Shown: positions 17,405-25,646 of the stretch, piece after piece
Layout: the number at the start of each line of letters is the position of its first letter
Position numbering within the stretch: the first letter of the stretch is position 1
From: Hyphomicrobiales bacterium
GTDB taxonomy: Bacteria > Pseudomonadota > Alphaproteobacteria > Rhizobiales > Beijerinckiaceae
Direction: 5' to 3'
Assembly (NCBI GenBank): GCA_019247795.1
Contig: JAFBAK010000142.1
Coordinates: forward strand, 1 to 48,555
DNA length: 48,555 nt
Program-made: the position numbers and the translations under genes
Notes under the pieces: model-generated
Databases searched by the model: none
What the model was told of the DNA's origin: nothing
What the model saw: only the letters and a program-made list of their open reading frames with translations

Positions 17405-17573
17405 GCGGTGTGCGGGTGATCGCAGTTTTCAAGAATTCGCAGGCGCAAATCGAGGTTTGCAAAGAATTCAGGTGAACATCCTCCCTTCGTCGCGCGTTGT
17501 GGGTGAGGCAGCTTACAACGGGTTGAGCTTTCTTTCGCGAATTCTTTGGGTTTCGAGTTGATAAAGGTGCAAA

Positions 17574-17894
17574 ATGCCCGACTTCTCCGCACCTCTCATC
17601 GTCCTTATTCCTCACAACCTTGGTAGAGACGAGGCGGGTCGCCGTCTGCGCAACGGGATCGGTCGGCTCCAGGAAAGCTTCGCGGGCAAGCTCTCCGTCA
17701 TCGAGGAAACCTGGACCGGCGATCATCTCGACTTTCACGTAACCGTCCTTGGTCAATCGACGAACGGAACCATCGACGTGGCCGACGACAACGTTCGATT
17801 GGCGGTCCAGCTTCCTCGATTTCTCACATTCCTCGCGGCGAAAGCACGGGTGCTTGTCGAGCGCCAAGGGCGGCTCATGCTCGACAAGAAATAA
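17574..17894 (+). CDS. Polyhydroxyalkanoate-system family protein
   Basis: This is a 106-residue protein resembling the 'polyhydroxyalkanoic acid system' family (PHA_gran_rgn). It starts with a beta-strand-rich half (PLIVLIPHNLGRDEAGRRL) containing the family's IPH-LGR-EA-RR pattern. It then has a short helical part (PRFLTFLAAKARVLVERQGR) and ends Leu-Asp-Lys-Lys. The ATG has AAAGGTG upstream. Members occur next to PHA genes or alone and may be granule-associated. No phaC, phaP or phaR homologue is present in this window, so the role is unproven. Confidence 0.72.
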   Translation: MPDFSAPLIVLIPHNLGRDEAGRRLRNGIGRLQESFAGKLSVIEETWTGDHLDFHVTVLGQSTNGTIDVADDNVRLAVQLPRFLTFLAAKARVLVERQGRLMLDKK

Positions 17895-18058
17895 CGCCCC
17901 AGCTCGGGCGAGCCGCGCGGCAAAAAACCGGCTCGGCCTTGATCGACCCGACCAAGCTTGCGTCGAAAGCGGGAAGCTCTCATTCTGAGGTTCTCGCCGC
18001 AGCCCCATGCGGAGCGGTGCTGCCGCCATGAATGTGCAAAGCTTACAGGGAGGTCGAG

Positions 18059-19036
18059 ATGATGATTACCCGTCGCAATATGCTGGTCACATCCGTCGCA
18101 GGCGTCTGCGTTCTCGCCACCGGACGCGCCTGGTCGGCTCCGCCTCCGCTCAAGCAGAAACAGACTTACAAGGTGGGTTTCGCACAGACGGAGAGCAACA
18201 ATCCGTGGCGGCTCGCGGAGACGGCGAGCATGCAGGACGAAGCCAAGAAGCTCGGCTATCAGCTCGTCTATACGGACGCGGCGAGCTCGGCTGCCAAGCA
18301 GGCCTCTGACGTGAACAGCATGATCGCTCAAGGCGTCGACGTCATTTTCCTGCCGCCTCGCGAAGACAAGCCCCTCGTTCCGGCGATCCTGAATGCCAAG
18401 AAGGCAGGCATTCCGGTCATCCTCATCGATCGCGATGTCGACCATGCGCTGGCCAAGCCTGGCGAGGACTACGTGACCTTCATCGGTTCCGATTTCGTGG
18501 AGGAAGGACAACGTGTAGCGGCATGGCTGGCGAAAGCCGTGAACGGACAAGCGAAGATCATCGAGCTCGAGGGCACCACCGGAAGCTCGCCGGCGAACGA
18601 TCGCAAGAAAGGTTTCGACGATGCGATCAAGCAATGGTCGGGCATGCAGATCCTCGCGAGCCAGACGGGAGATTTCGCCCGCGATAAGGGCCGGCAAGTG
18701 GCTGAGACCTTGCTGCAGGCTCATCCCGAGACGACCGCGATCTATGCCCACAACGACGAGATGGCCTTGGGCGCCATCGCGGCTTTGGAAGCGGCAGGCA
18801 AGGTCCCCGGCAAGGACGTGATCGTCGTCTCGATCGACGGCGAGAAGGATGCCGTGCAAGCGATCATCGACGGCAAGCTCGCGGCAACTTGCGAATGCAA
18901 TCCGCGCTTTGGGCCAAAGGCCTTCAGCACGATGAAGGAATATGCCGCCGGCGAGAAGCTGCCGGCCTATATCAAGAACAGCGACAGCTTCTACGACTCC
19001 AAGAACGCCAAAGATGTGCTTTCGACCGCCTTCTGA
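18059..19036 (+). CDS. Sugar ABC transporter substrate-binding protein (YtfQ-like)
   Basis: This is a periplasmic sugar-binding protein of the ribose/galactofuranose type, 325 residues. GGGAGG lies 5 bases before the ATG. The N-terminus (MMITRRNMLVTSVAGV) has a twin-arginine pattern and a hydrophobic core, so Tat export is possible, with cleavage near WSA-PPP. The mature protein contains YKVGFAQTESNNPWR, MIAQGVDVIFLPP and AIYAHNDEMALGAI, the hallmarks of periplasmic-binding type 1 (ribose family). It is the first gene of a three-gene importer operon (binding protein, ATPase, fused permease). Galactofuranose is the ligand of E. coli YtfQ; the ligand here is not certain. Confidence 0.9.
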   Translation: MMITRRNMLVTSVAGVCVLATGRAWSAPPPLKQKQTYKVGFAQTESNNPWRLAETASMQDEAKKLGYQLVYTDAASSAAKQASDVNSMIAQGVDVIFLPPREDKPLVPAILNAKKAGIPVILIDRDVDHALAKPGEDYVTFIGSDFVEEGQRVAAWLAKAVNGQAKIIELEGTTGSSPANDRKKGFDDAIKQWSGMQILASQTGDFARDKGRQVAETLLQAHPETTAIYAHNDEMALGAIAALEAAGKVPGKDVIVVSIDGEKDAVQAIIDGKLAATCECNPRFGPKAFSTMKEYAAGEKLPAYIKNSDSFYDSKNAKDVLSTAF

Positions 19037-19084
19037 ACGCTGAGGTCAGCGCCGTCCCGGCGCCTCGTCGAGGCCCAACTCTGC

Positions 19085-20644
19085 ATGTCGGGAAATGCAT
19101 CTCGGTCGATGGTCTTGTCGATGCGCGGCATCGACAAGACCTTCGCCGGCACCCACGCTCTCGCCGGCGCCTCGCTCGAAGTCGAGGCTGGGGAGGTGAT
19201 GGCGCTCGTCGGCCAAAACGGTGCCGGCAAATCGACGCTCATCAAGGTCCTCACCGGTGCCTACCGCAAGGATGCGGGCGAAACCCGCTTCCTCGGAAAT
19301 AGCGTCGAGTTCGCCTCGCCTCAGGAAGCGCAGCGGGCGGGGATCAGCACGATTTACCAGGAGATCAATCTCGTCCCTTATCGTTCGGCTGCGGAGAATA
19401 TCTGTCTCGGCCACGAGCCTTTGCGCTTCGGCTTCATCGACTGGCCGCGAATGAACGCGATCGCTACCGAGCTCCTGCGGCGGTTTTCCGTGCACATCGA
19501 TGTGCGCCGGCCGCTCGGAAGCTTCTCGACGGCAATCCAGCAGATGGTCGCGATCGCGCGTGCCGTTTCCTTCTCGGCGCGCCTTGTGATCATGGACGAG
19601 CCGACCTCCTCGCTCGATGAACGGGAGGTCGAGGTGCTTTTCGACGTCATCCGTCAGCTCAAGCGCGACGGCATTGCGGTGATTTTCGTGAGTCATCGGC
19701 TGGACGAGCTCTACGCCGTCTGCGATCGCGTGACCGTCATGCGCGATGGACGCGTGGTGTTTTGCGACGAGCTTGCCAATGTCGACAAGTTGCAGCTTGT
19801 CGCCAGCATGCTCGGGCGTGATCTCGCGAGCGTCCGCAGGAAGGGAACGACCGCGTTCGACGATGCCGCCCATGCCGCGGGAGAAGAATTGCTCAGCGCC
19901 GAGGGGCTCGAGGTCGGACGCCGGGTGCGCGGCGTGCGGCTTGCCGTGAGAGCCGGCGAAATCGTCGGCCTTGCCGGCTTGCTCGGCTCGGGGCGCACCG
20001 AGATCGCGCGCACTCTTTTCGGCGCCGAGCCGCCGGATGCCGGTCGCATCTTGCTCGGCGCAAAGGAGGTCCGCTGGACAGGCCCCGCCGACGCGATCGC
20101 GCATGGCCTTGGCTTCTGTCCCGAGGATCGCAAAACCGACGGCGTGGTCCCGAGCATGTCGGTCGGCGAGAACCTTACGCTCGCGCTCTTGCCGCGCCTC
20201 GCGCGCGCCGGCATCGTCGAGGAAGCACGCCAGCGTGAGATCGTCGAGCGCTTCATTGCGCGGCTTGGTATCAAGACCTCCGGACCCGACCAGAAAATTC
20301 GCGAATTGTCGGGGGGCAATCAGCAGAAGGTCTTGCTGGCAAGATGGCTTTGCACGAACCCGAAGCTCTTGATCCTTGACGAGCCGACGCGTGGAATCGA
20401 TGTCGGTGCGAAGGCGGAAATTCAATCCCTGATCAAGGAGCTCGCAAGCGAGGGGATGGGCGTGCTCATGATCTCGTCCGAGCTCGAGGAAATCGTCGAA
20501 GGCTCGGACCGCGTTTTCGTTTTGCGCGAAGGCAGGACCGTCGCGGATCTGCCGCGCGGGGAAATCAGCGAACCTCGTATCATGCACGCCATGGCGCATG
20601 GCCAGGAAGAAGGCGGGATCATCACCGAAGGCACGAGTGTCTGA
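19085..20644 (+). CDS. Sugar ABC transporter ATPase, two-domain (YtfR-like)
   Basis: This is the duplicated ATPase of the sugar importer, 519 residues. Domain 1 has an intact Walker A GQNGAGKST (about residue 42) and Walker B VIMDEPTSSLD, with the signature replaced by FSTAIQQM. Domain 2 has a Walker A-like GLLGSGRTE without the lysine, as is usual for this family, then the signature LSGGNQQK (about 407) and LLILDEPTRGID. It lies 48 bp after the binding-protein gene and overlaps the GTG start of the permease by 8 bases, which fixes the operon order. It should act at the inner face of the membrane with the fused permease. Confidence 0.93.
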   Translation: MSGNASRSMVLSMRGIDKTFAGTHALAGASLEVEAGEVMALVGQNGAGKSTLIKVLTGAYRKDAGETRFLGNSVEFASPQEAQRAGISTIYQEINLVPYRSAAENICLGHEPLRFGFIDWPRMNAIATELLRRFSVHIDVRRPLGSFSTAIQQMVAIARAVSFSARLVIMDEPTSSLDEREVEVLFDVIRQLKRDGIAVIFVSHRLDELYAVCDRVTVMRDGRVVFCDELANVDKLQLVASMLGRDLASVRRKGTTAFDDAAHAAGEELLSAEGLEVGRRVRGVRLAVRAGEIVGLAGLLGSGRTEIARTLFGAEPPDAGRILLGAKEVRWTGPADAIAHGLGFCPEDRKTDGVVPSMSVGENLTLALLPRLARAGIVEEARQREIVERFIARLGIKTSGPDQKIRELSGGNQQKVLLARWLCTNPKLLILDEPTRGIDVGAKAEIQSLIKELASEGMGVLMISSELEEIVEGSDRVFVLREGRTVADLPRGEISEPRIMHAMAHGQEEGGIITEGTSV

Positions 20645-22625
20645 CACGCCCCGCCTCTCCTTGCCTCTCACGCGGGATCGACACGCCCTGCGCTTGAATC
20701 GCCATGGCGCTTATCTCGCTCTTGCGGCGCTGCTTTTATTCAACTTCGCGCTCACGCCGCATTTCGCCTCTTGGCAGACGCTCAACGTCAATCTCACCCA
20801 GGTCGCGACCATCGTGATCGTGGCGGTCGGCATGACCCTCGTCATCGCAACCGGCGGGATCGACCTTTCGGTAGGATCGCTGATGGCGATTTCCGGCGCG
20901 CTTGCGCCCATTATTTTCCTCAGCGCCTTCGGCATCGCCCATCCCGTCCTCGGCGTGGCGCTCGCTTTTCTCCTGCCTGTGCTTGCAACCGGCCTCTTCG
21001 GCTATTTCAACGGCTGGTTCATCACGCGCTACGGTGTGCAACCGATCGTCGGAACCCTTGTCTTGTTCATCGCCGGGCGCGGTATCGCCCAGGTCATGAC
21101 GAACGGCAATCTCCAGATATTCAAGAATCCCGCCTTCCAGTTCATCGGGCTCGGACGCCTCCTCGGCATCCCGTTTCAAGTCGTCTTCATGTTGGCCCTC
21201 GTCGCTTTCGCCGGATGGATGCTGCGCCGCAGCCTCTTCGGGCGTCACATCCTTGCGGTCGGTGGAAATGAATCCGCCGCCCGGCTTGCCGGAGTTCCCG
21301 TCGACCGAGTGAAGCGCCGCGTGTACGCGATCAGCGGCTTGTGCGCCGGTGTGGCAGGGTTGGTGGTCGTCGCCATCAACTCGTCGAGCGATGCGAATCT
21401 CGTCGGCCTCGGCATGGAGCTCGACGCCATCGCCGCGGTGGCCGTCGGGGGGACATTGCTCACGGGCGGCGAGGCCAGCGTCATCGGCACTCTGCTCGGC
21501 GCATTGATGATCCAGCTCTTGCGCTACACGCTCCTCGCCAACGGGCTCGCCGATGCCGCCGCCCTGGTCGTCAAAGGCGCGCTGATCGCTGGAGCCGTAT
21601 GGGTGCAGCAACGCGGCCAGGAGACGCTCCCTGTCGTCAATATGGCGCTCGAGGCTTCCGCGAAATCGACCCTCCCCGACCTTGTGAGGCGTCACCAGGC
21701 GGCGTTGGCGCTCGTGCTCCTCATTGCCTTTGGCGCCCTTCGCTATGAGCATTTCCTCGGCGCGTTCAACGTGCTTTCGGTGCTTCGTTACAATTCGATG
21801 TTCGCGCTAACCGGGCTTGGCATGTGTTTCGTCATCATGACCGGCGGCATCGACCTTTCGGTAGGCGCGACCGCGGCTCTCGCAAGCGTCGTCTCCGCCT
21901 TGTTCTCGCCCTTCGGGCTCGTGCCTGGCCTCACCGGGGGGGTGGTCGCGGGCGCCGCGGTCGGGGCGCTCAACGGGTTCATGGTGGCCCGCATGCGCAT
22001 CCTTCCGTTCATCGCCACACTCTCCGGCATGCTTGCCGCGAGCGGCACAGCGCTTCTGCTTGCGCATAATGCATCGGTGTCGGTGTCCTACGAGACGAGC
22101 TTCACCAGCGTCGGACAAGGCGATTTTCTCGGCTTTCCGATTCCCGCCTGGCTCGCGGGGTTGGCTTACGTTCTCGGAGCTATTCTTCTCAACTTTGCGC
22201 CCTTTGGGCGGCACGTCCTCGCCGTAGGGGGAAACCCGGAAGCCGCGCGCCTCATGGGCCTTCCCGCCGAGCGCGTGAAATTTCTGGCCTATCTCCAATC
22301 CGGCGTTCTGGCGGGCCTTGCCGGGGTCATCCTTGCGGCGCAATTCGGTGCCGGCCAGCCGGCGGAGGGCGTCGGTTGGGAACTCTTTTCGATCGCGGCG
22401 GTCGTCGTCGGAGGCACGCTCTTGAGCGGTGGCCAAGGCTCGGTCGGCGCGACCCTTGCCGGCGTGCTACTGCTCGGGCTCGTCTTCAACATCCTCAACT
22501 TCGAGAACGGCATGGGATGGATCAGTCTCAGCGCCTACTGGCAATCGGTCATCCGGGGCGCCTTCCTGTTCCTCGTCGTGATCGCGGGCGCGGGCGGACG
22601 AGCACGCTCGCGAAGCGCGCAATGA
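20637..22625 (+). CDS. Fused sugar ABC permease (YtfT-YjfF-like, two permease units)
   Basis: This is a 662-residue inner-membrane protein made of two complete BPD_transp_2 permease units in tandem. The diagnostic GGIDLSVG occurs twice, near residues 72 and 402, and GRHILAVGGNESAARLAGVP in the first half has its counterpart GRHVLAVGGNPEAARLMGLP in the second. In E. coli the equivalent permeases YtfT and YjfF are separate proteins. GTG 20637 has GAAGG six bases upstream and overlaps the ATPase stop; an ATG at 20598 has no ribosome site. With the YtfQ-like and YtfR-like proteins it completes a sugar importer. Confidence 0.9.
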   Translation: MSDTPRLSLPLTRDRHALRLNRHGAYLALAALLLFNFALTPHFASWQTLNVNLTQVATIVIVAVGMTLVIATGGIDLSVGSLMAISGALAPIIFLSAFGIAHPVLGVALAFLLPVLATGLFGYFNGWFITRYGVQPIVGTLVLFIAGRGIAQVMTNGNLQIFKNPAFQFIGLGRLLGIPFQVVFMLALVAFAGWMLRRSLFGRHILAVGGNESAARLAGVPVDRVKRRVYAISGLCAGVAGLVVVAINSSSDANLVGLGMELDAIAAVAVGGTLLTGGEASVIGTLLGALMIQLLRYTLLANGLADAAALVVKGALIAGAVWVQQRGQETLPVVNMALEASAKSTLPDLVRRHQAALALVLLIAFGALRYEHFLGAFNVLSVLRYNSMFALTGLGMCFVIMTGGIDLSVGATAALASVVSALFSPFGLVPGLTGGVVAGAAVGALNGFMVARMRILPFIATLSGMLAASGTALLLAHNASVSVSYETSFTSVGQGDFLGFPIPAWLAGLAYVLGAILLNFAPFGRHVLAVGGNPEAARLMGLPAERVKFLAYLQSGVLAGLAGVILAAQFGAGQPAEGVGWELFSIAAVVVGGTLLSGGQGSVGATLAGVLLLGLVFNILNFENGMGWISLSAYWQSVIRGAFLFLVVIAGAGGRARSRSAQ

Positions 22626-22689
22626 AGTTCGGCAACACAGGAAACGCCGGAGCGTCACCGAACCGCCTTGAACGAGGCGGCCGATCTTT

Positions 22690-23002
22690 TGGTGCGGGCG
22701 GCCGGACTTGAACCGGCACAGGCATTTCTGCCCTACGGATTTTCTTACCACCTACGGCTTTCGCCGCCGCACAGGATGCGCGTTTGGGGTCTGGACTATC
22801 CCTTCGCCTTGGCAGGTGCCGCTCGCGGACCCACTTTAGGCGCTGCCCGTCTAGTCTCTACACCTTCCCGGTCGCCGGGCTTGGCTCGGGATTGCCATCT
22901 GACAGGTTTCCCCGACTTTGGGCAGCTCTACTTCCCCGGTTTCCCGGAGAGCACTCAAGTTCTCTTTAAGTCCGTTGCGTCTACCAGTTTCGCCACGCCC
23001 GC
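22690..23002 (-). tRNA. trnL-UAA: tRNA-Leu(UAA), interrupted by a group I intron
   Basis: Read on the minus strand, the 5' exon (23002-22968, 35 nt) starts GCGGGCGTGGCGAAAC, has the D-arm and ends ...ACGGACTT. The 3' exon (22743-22690, 54 nt) starts AAAATCCGT and contains a long variable arm, the T-arm GCCGG-UUCAAGU-CCGGC, acceptor CGCCCGC, discriminator A and an encoded CCA. Acceptor pairing GCGGGCG/CGCCCGC and anticodon stem ACGGA/UCCGU are perfect once the intervening 224 nt are removed. The anticodon loop becomes CUUAAAA, hence anticodon UAA, and the spliced tRNA is 89 nt with CCA. The interruption lies after the first anticodon base, the classical insertion point for tRNA-Leu(UAA) introns. 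Confidence 0.95.
22744..22967 (-). ncRNA. Group I intron (IC3-like) in the tRNA-Leu(UAA) anticodon loop
   Basis: This is a 224-nt self-splicing-type intron without an internal ORF. Core elements in order: internal guide GAGU (22956-22953), which pairs with exon end ACUU and gives the required U-G pair at the 5' splice site; a Q/P7-side segment AUCCCGAGCCAA (22892-22881); the R-type segment UGUAGAGACUAGACGGG; the S-type segment GAUAGUCCAG (22800-22791); a GGCGAAAGCC tetraloop hairpin; and a terminal G (22744). Several segments match what I remember of the Azoarcus tRNA-Ile intron. I assign subgroup IC3 from this resemblance, not from a model search. Confidence 0.92.
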
Positions 23003-23013
23003 GTGACGGCCTG

Positions 23014-23042
23014 CTTATAGGCAGGCGTTTCAGTGAGGCCAA
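23014..23042 (-). promoter_or_regulatory. Sigma70-type promoter of the tRNA-Leu gene
   Basis: On the minus strand TTGGCC (23042-23037) and TATAAG (23019-23014) are separated by 17 bases, and the tRNA begins 12 bases after the -10 box. Spacing and position fit a housekeeping promoter. Confidence 0.6.
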
Positions 23043-23047
23043 GAGTG

Positions 23048-23118
23048 ATTTTGATGAAGTGTCGATTTGATGAAGTGTCAATTTGACGAGGGGCAATTTG
23101 ACAGAGGCAATTCGACGG
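23048..23118. repeat. Degenerate 14-16 bp tandem repeat (about five copies)
   Basis: Between the tRNA promoter and the Wzc-like gene, units of 14-16 bp follow each other: ATTTTGATGAAGTGTCG, ATTTGATGAAGTGTCA, ATTTGACGAGGGGCA, ATTTGACAGAGGCA and ATTCGACGGGCAGG. The first two are nearly identical and later ones drift. The block is 19 bp beyond the stop of the Wzc-like gene and just upstream of the tRNA -35 box. No gene is seen in it. Confidence 0.75.
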
Positions 23119-23137
23119 GCAGGAGGCGGTGGTGCTT

Positions 23138-25504
23138 CTATGCGGCCACAACCTCGGCGCTCGCCGCGTCGTCATTGGCGGGCTCGACCGCCAGAAGGCG
23201 CAGAGGCTTTTCGGCCGCGAAGCGCTCGAGAGTTCGTTCGAGCGCCGGCTGATCCGCATCTCCTCGCACGACGAGCGCCACATCGGCTGCGGCGAGGAGC
23301 GCGTGCGTCACCACAGAGTGAGCCTCGGTGGCACAGCGCGCGTCGATGATGACCGCGTCGTAAGTCTGGGCGAAGGTCTGCACCAGGAGGGCGAGCGCTT
23401 GGGCTGCGGAATCGTCCTGCGCGAGAGCCCGAAATCCCGCGGGCACGATGTGAAGCTGCGTTGAGGGATCACGATGGATCGCCTCGGCAAAACCGATTTC
23501 ATTGGCGATCAGCTCGCTCACGCCTTTGGCTTCGTCGCGCGAGCGACCTTGCGTGACCGGCCCCGATTGCTGACGGTCGAGGTCGATCAGCAGCGTTGCC
23601 GCGCTCAACGACAGACCGCGCGCGAGCGCAAGGGCGAAGGATGGCGTCGTGTCCGCGTCGCTCGCGCGGCTCACGAGAACGATCACGCCGCGCTCTTCCG
23701 GCTTGAGCGCGATGAGATACTCCCCTATCCCCGCGAACTCGTCGGAAGAAGAATCATTGGCCTTCTCCGCTTGCAACGAGGCCGGCCCGTCGACAACGCC
23801 ATCCGGCTCCGCCGCCGTCTCCTTCATGAGAGCGTCGCGGGCGATCACCAGATCGGCGGGAGGCTCATCCGGTGTTTTCAACGCCTCGCCAACTGACGTG
23901 CTCGCGACAGCTGGGGTGGGCACGTCCACAACTCGCTCGTCTTCCCGAACCGATGTCCCGGGCGCGGCCGGCGCGATAGCGGAGGAAGGCTCGACGCTCC
24001 GCCTTCTTCCGGTGGCCTTGTCCCAAGACAAATTCGGGAGCACCGGACGCCGCTCGCCGGACACCGTGGCGAGTTCCTTGGCGACCACGCCTGCGGCGGC
24101 AAGGACCAAGGTTCCGAGAGTCGCGATCACGATGATCGGGATCTTGCGCGGGAAGGAAGGCGTCGCCGGAACAAGCGCCCTCGCGATGATTCGGGCATCG
24201 GCCGGCACGGCCTTGTCGTCTTCATCGCGCGCCTCGGCTTCACGGTATTTCGCCGTATAGGCCTCGAGCTGGTCGCGCGCCGCCTTGGCGTCGCGCTCGA
24301 GGGCGCGCAGCTCGACTTCCTTGCCGTTGGCTTCCGAGGAGACCTGCTTTTGGGCCTCGAGCGCCGCGTTGACGCTGTCCACGCGAGAGCCGGCGATGCG
24401 TGCATCGTTCTCGAGCCCGCGCACCGTCTTGTCCGCCGCAAGCTTGATCCCCTTGTCGAGGTCCGCGAGCTCGGCGGCAAGCTCCTTCATGCGCGGGTGC
24501 TGCGGCAACAAGGTTCGCCCTTCAAGCGCCAGCTGCGCGGAAAGTGTCGCGCGCTGCTCGCTCAGGCGACGGATCAGCTCGTTGTTCGCAACTTCCGAAA
24601 GTTCGAGGACGTGGCCGGATTGGATCGCTTCGCGCAACAGCTTCGCCTTGGAGAGCGCATCCGCTTGCGCGGCTCGCGCATTGGCGAGCTGGGCGTTGAG
24701 GTCGGCGAGTTGCTGAGCATTGATCGTGACGTTGTTCGTCCCCTGCAAGAGGCCGTTTTGCGCGCGAAAACTCTCTACGCGGGCCTCCGCGTCATCGACC
24801 TTCTTGCGCAAAGGCTCGATGGCGCTCGACAACCACGCGCCGGCCGAGCGCGCGGTGGATCTCTTCGCCGCCTCCTGCGTCGCGAGATAAAGATCGGTCA
24901 CCGTGTTTGCGGCATCTGCCGCAAGCCGCGGATCCATCGAGGTGAATTCGACGTTGACGACGCGCGAGCCCCGCGCCGGATAGATGCGCAAGCGCTCCTG
25001 GAACTTATCGAGCACGCGATCCTCGGGCGCGAGATTCGCCGGGTTTTGCGCGAGGCCAGCAAGAATAAGAAGCCGCATCCAGGGCTGCGGCGGGCCGGCA
25101 AGCGGATCGAATTCCGGATTGCCCACGAGATGCAGATGCCGAATGGCATCGAGCGCAAGCTCGCGCGAGCTCATGAGGAGAACCTGACTTTGCACCGCTT
25201 CGTCGTCGACCGGCGCGGGCGGGCTTCCCGCGTCCCGTTCCGTGGCCGGGCGCGTGTAGAAATTGTCGGCGCTCTCGATCAAGACTTCCGCCTCGCCCTT
25301 ATAGCGCGGCGTCACCAGGTTCACGTAAACGAATGAACCGATGAGAGCCATGAGGGTGAGCCCCAGGATGGGTCTCGCCCGCGCCCGGATGGCGCGACCA
25401 AATACGCCGAGATCGAAGTCATCGGCGCGGTCGCGTCGGAAAGCCTCACCCGGCGGAAGCTTTGCGATTTCGCCCGCAGAGGCGTCGCGCACGGAACGCT
25501 CCAT
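23138..25504 (-). CDS. Wzc/GumC-like polysaccharide co-polymerase with degenerate kinase domain
   Basis: This is a chain-length determinant protein of about 788 residues. It has an N-terminal Wzz domain (first membrane helix PILGLTLMALIGSFVYVN), a long periplasmic coiled coil and a second helix preceded by the Pro-rich PATPSFPRKIP. It also has a cytoplasmic C-terminal domain shaped like bacterial tyrosine kinases. The Walker A equivalent reads SRASDADTTPSFALALA, with no GKS/T, while LLIDLDRQQ (Walker A') and YDAVIIDAR (Walker B) remain. No C-terminal tyrosine cluster is seen, so kinase activity is unlikely. The ATG at 25504 is preferred over a TTG at 25516, though neither has a good ribosome site. 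It is divergent from the Wza-like gene. Confidence 0.87.
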   Translation of the reverse strand: MERSVRDASAGEIAKLPPGEAFRRDRADDFDLGVFGRAIRARARPILGLTLMALIGSFVYVNLVTPRYKGEAEVLIESADNFYTRPATERDAGSPPAPVDDEAVQSQVLLMSSRELALDAIRHLHLVGNPEFDPLAGPPQPWMRLLILAGLAQNPANLAPEDRVLDKFQERLRIYPARGSRVVNVEFTSMDPRLAADAANTVTDLYLATQEAAKRSTARSAGAWLSSAIEPLRKKVDDAEARVESFRAQNGLLQGTNNVTINAQQLADLNAQLANARAAQADALSKAKLLREAIQSGHVLELSEVANNELIRRLSEQRATLSAQLALEGRTLLPQHPRMKELAAELADLDKGIKLAADKTVRGLENDARIAGSRVDSVNAALEAQKQVSSEANGKEVELRALERDAKAARDQLEAYTAKYREAEARDEDDKAVPADARIIARALVPATPSFPRKIPIIVIATLGTLVLAAAGVVAKELATVSGERRPVLPNLSWDKATGRRRSVEPSSAIAPAAPGTSVREDERVVDVPTPAVASTSVGEALKTPDEPPADLVIARDALMKETAAEPDGVVDGPASLQAEKANDSSSDEFAGIGEYLIALKPEERGVIVLVSRASDADTTPSFALALARGLSLSAATLLIDLDRQQSGPVTQGRSRDEAKGVSELIANEIGFAEAIHRDPSTQLHIVPAGFRALAQDDSAAQALALLVQTFAQTYDAVIIDARCATEAHSVVTHALLAAADVALVVRGDADQPALERTLERFAAEKPLRLLAVEPANDDAASAEVVAA

Positions 25505-25590
25505 GTATCGTGGCAAAAAATCAGAGCATCCATATGGTTTCCATCAAGTTAATTTGAGCATCTTTGCTCTCTTGTTTCGCGACAGTATTT

Positions 25591-25628
25591 GTTAACCATA
25601 AGCGCGTTAACTCATGGATACCTGAGTT
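25591..25628. promoter_or_regulatory. Inverted repeats in the wzc-wza divergent region
   Basis: Two GTTAAC palindromes (25591-25596 and 25606-25611) are followed by an inverted repeat AACTCA-N8-TGAGTT (25609-25628) ending 18 bp before the Wza-like ATG. This AT-rich stretch in otherwise GC-rich DNA is the likely control region of both divergent genes. The binding protein is unknown. Confidence 0.35.
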
Positions 25629-25646
25629 GAGTTCATCTCGGAAACC

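Noticed and set aside
22668-23006. 112-residue plus-strand open frame over the tRNA (contains AAGLEPAQAFLPYG)
   Set aside because: It is the known translation artefact of the antisense strand of a leucine tRNA, and the region is fully explained by tRNA plus intron.
25591-25611. CtrA site (TTAA-N7-TTAA) in the wzc-wza region
   Set aside because: The two TTAA boxes are 11 bp apart, not 7, so the CtrA consensus is not met.
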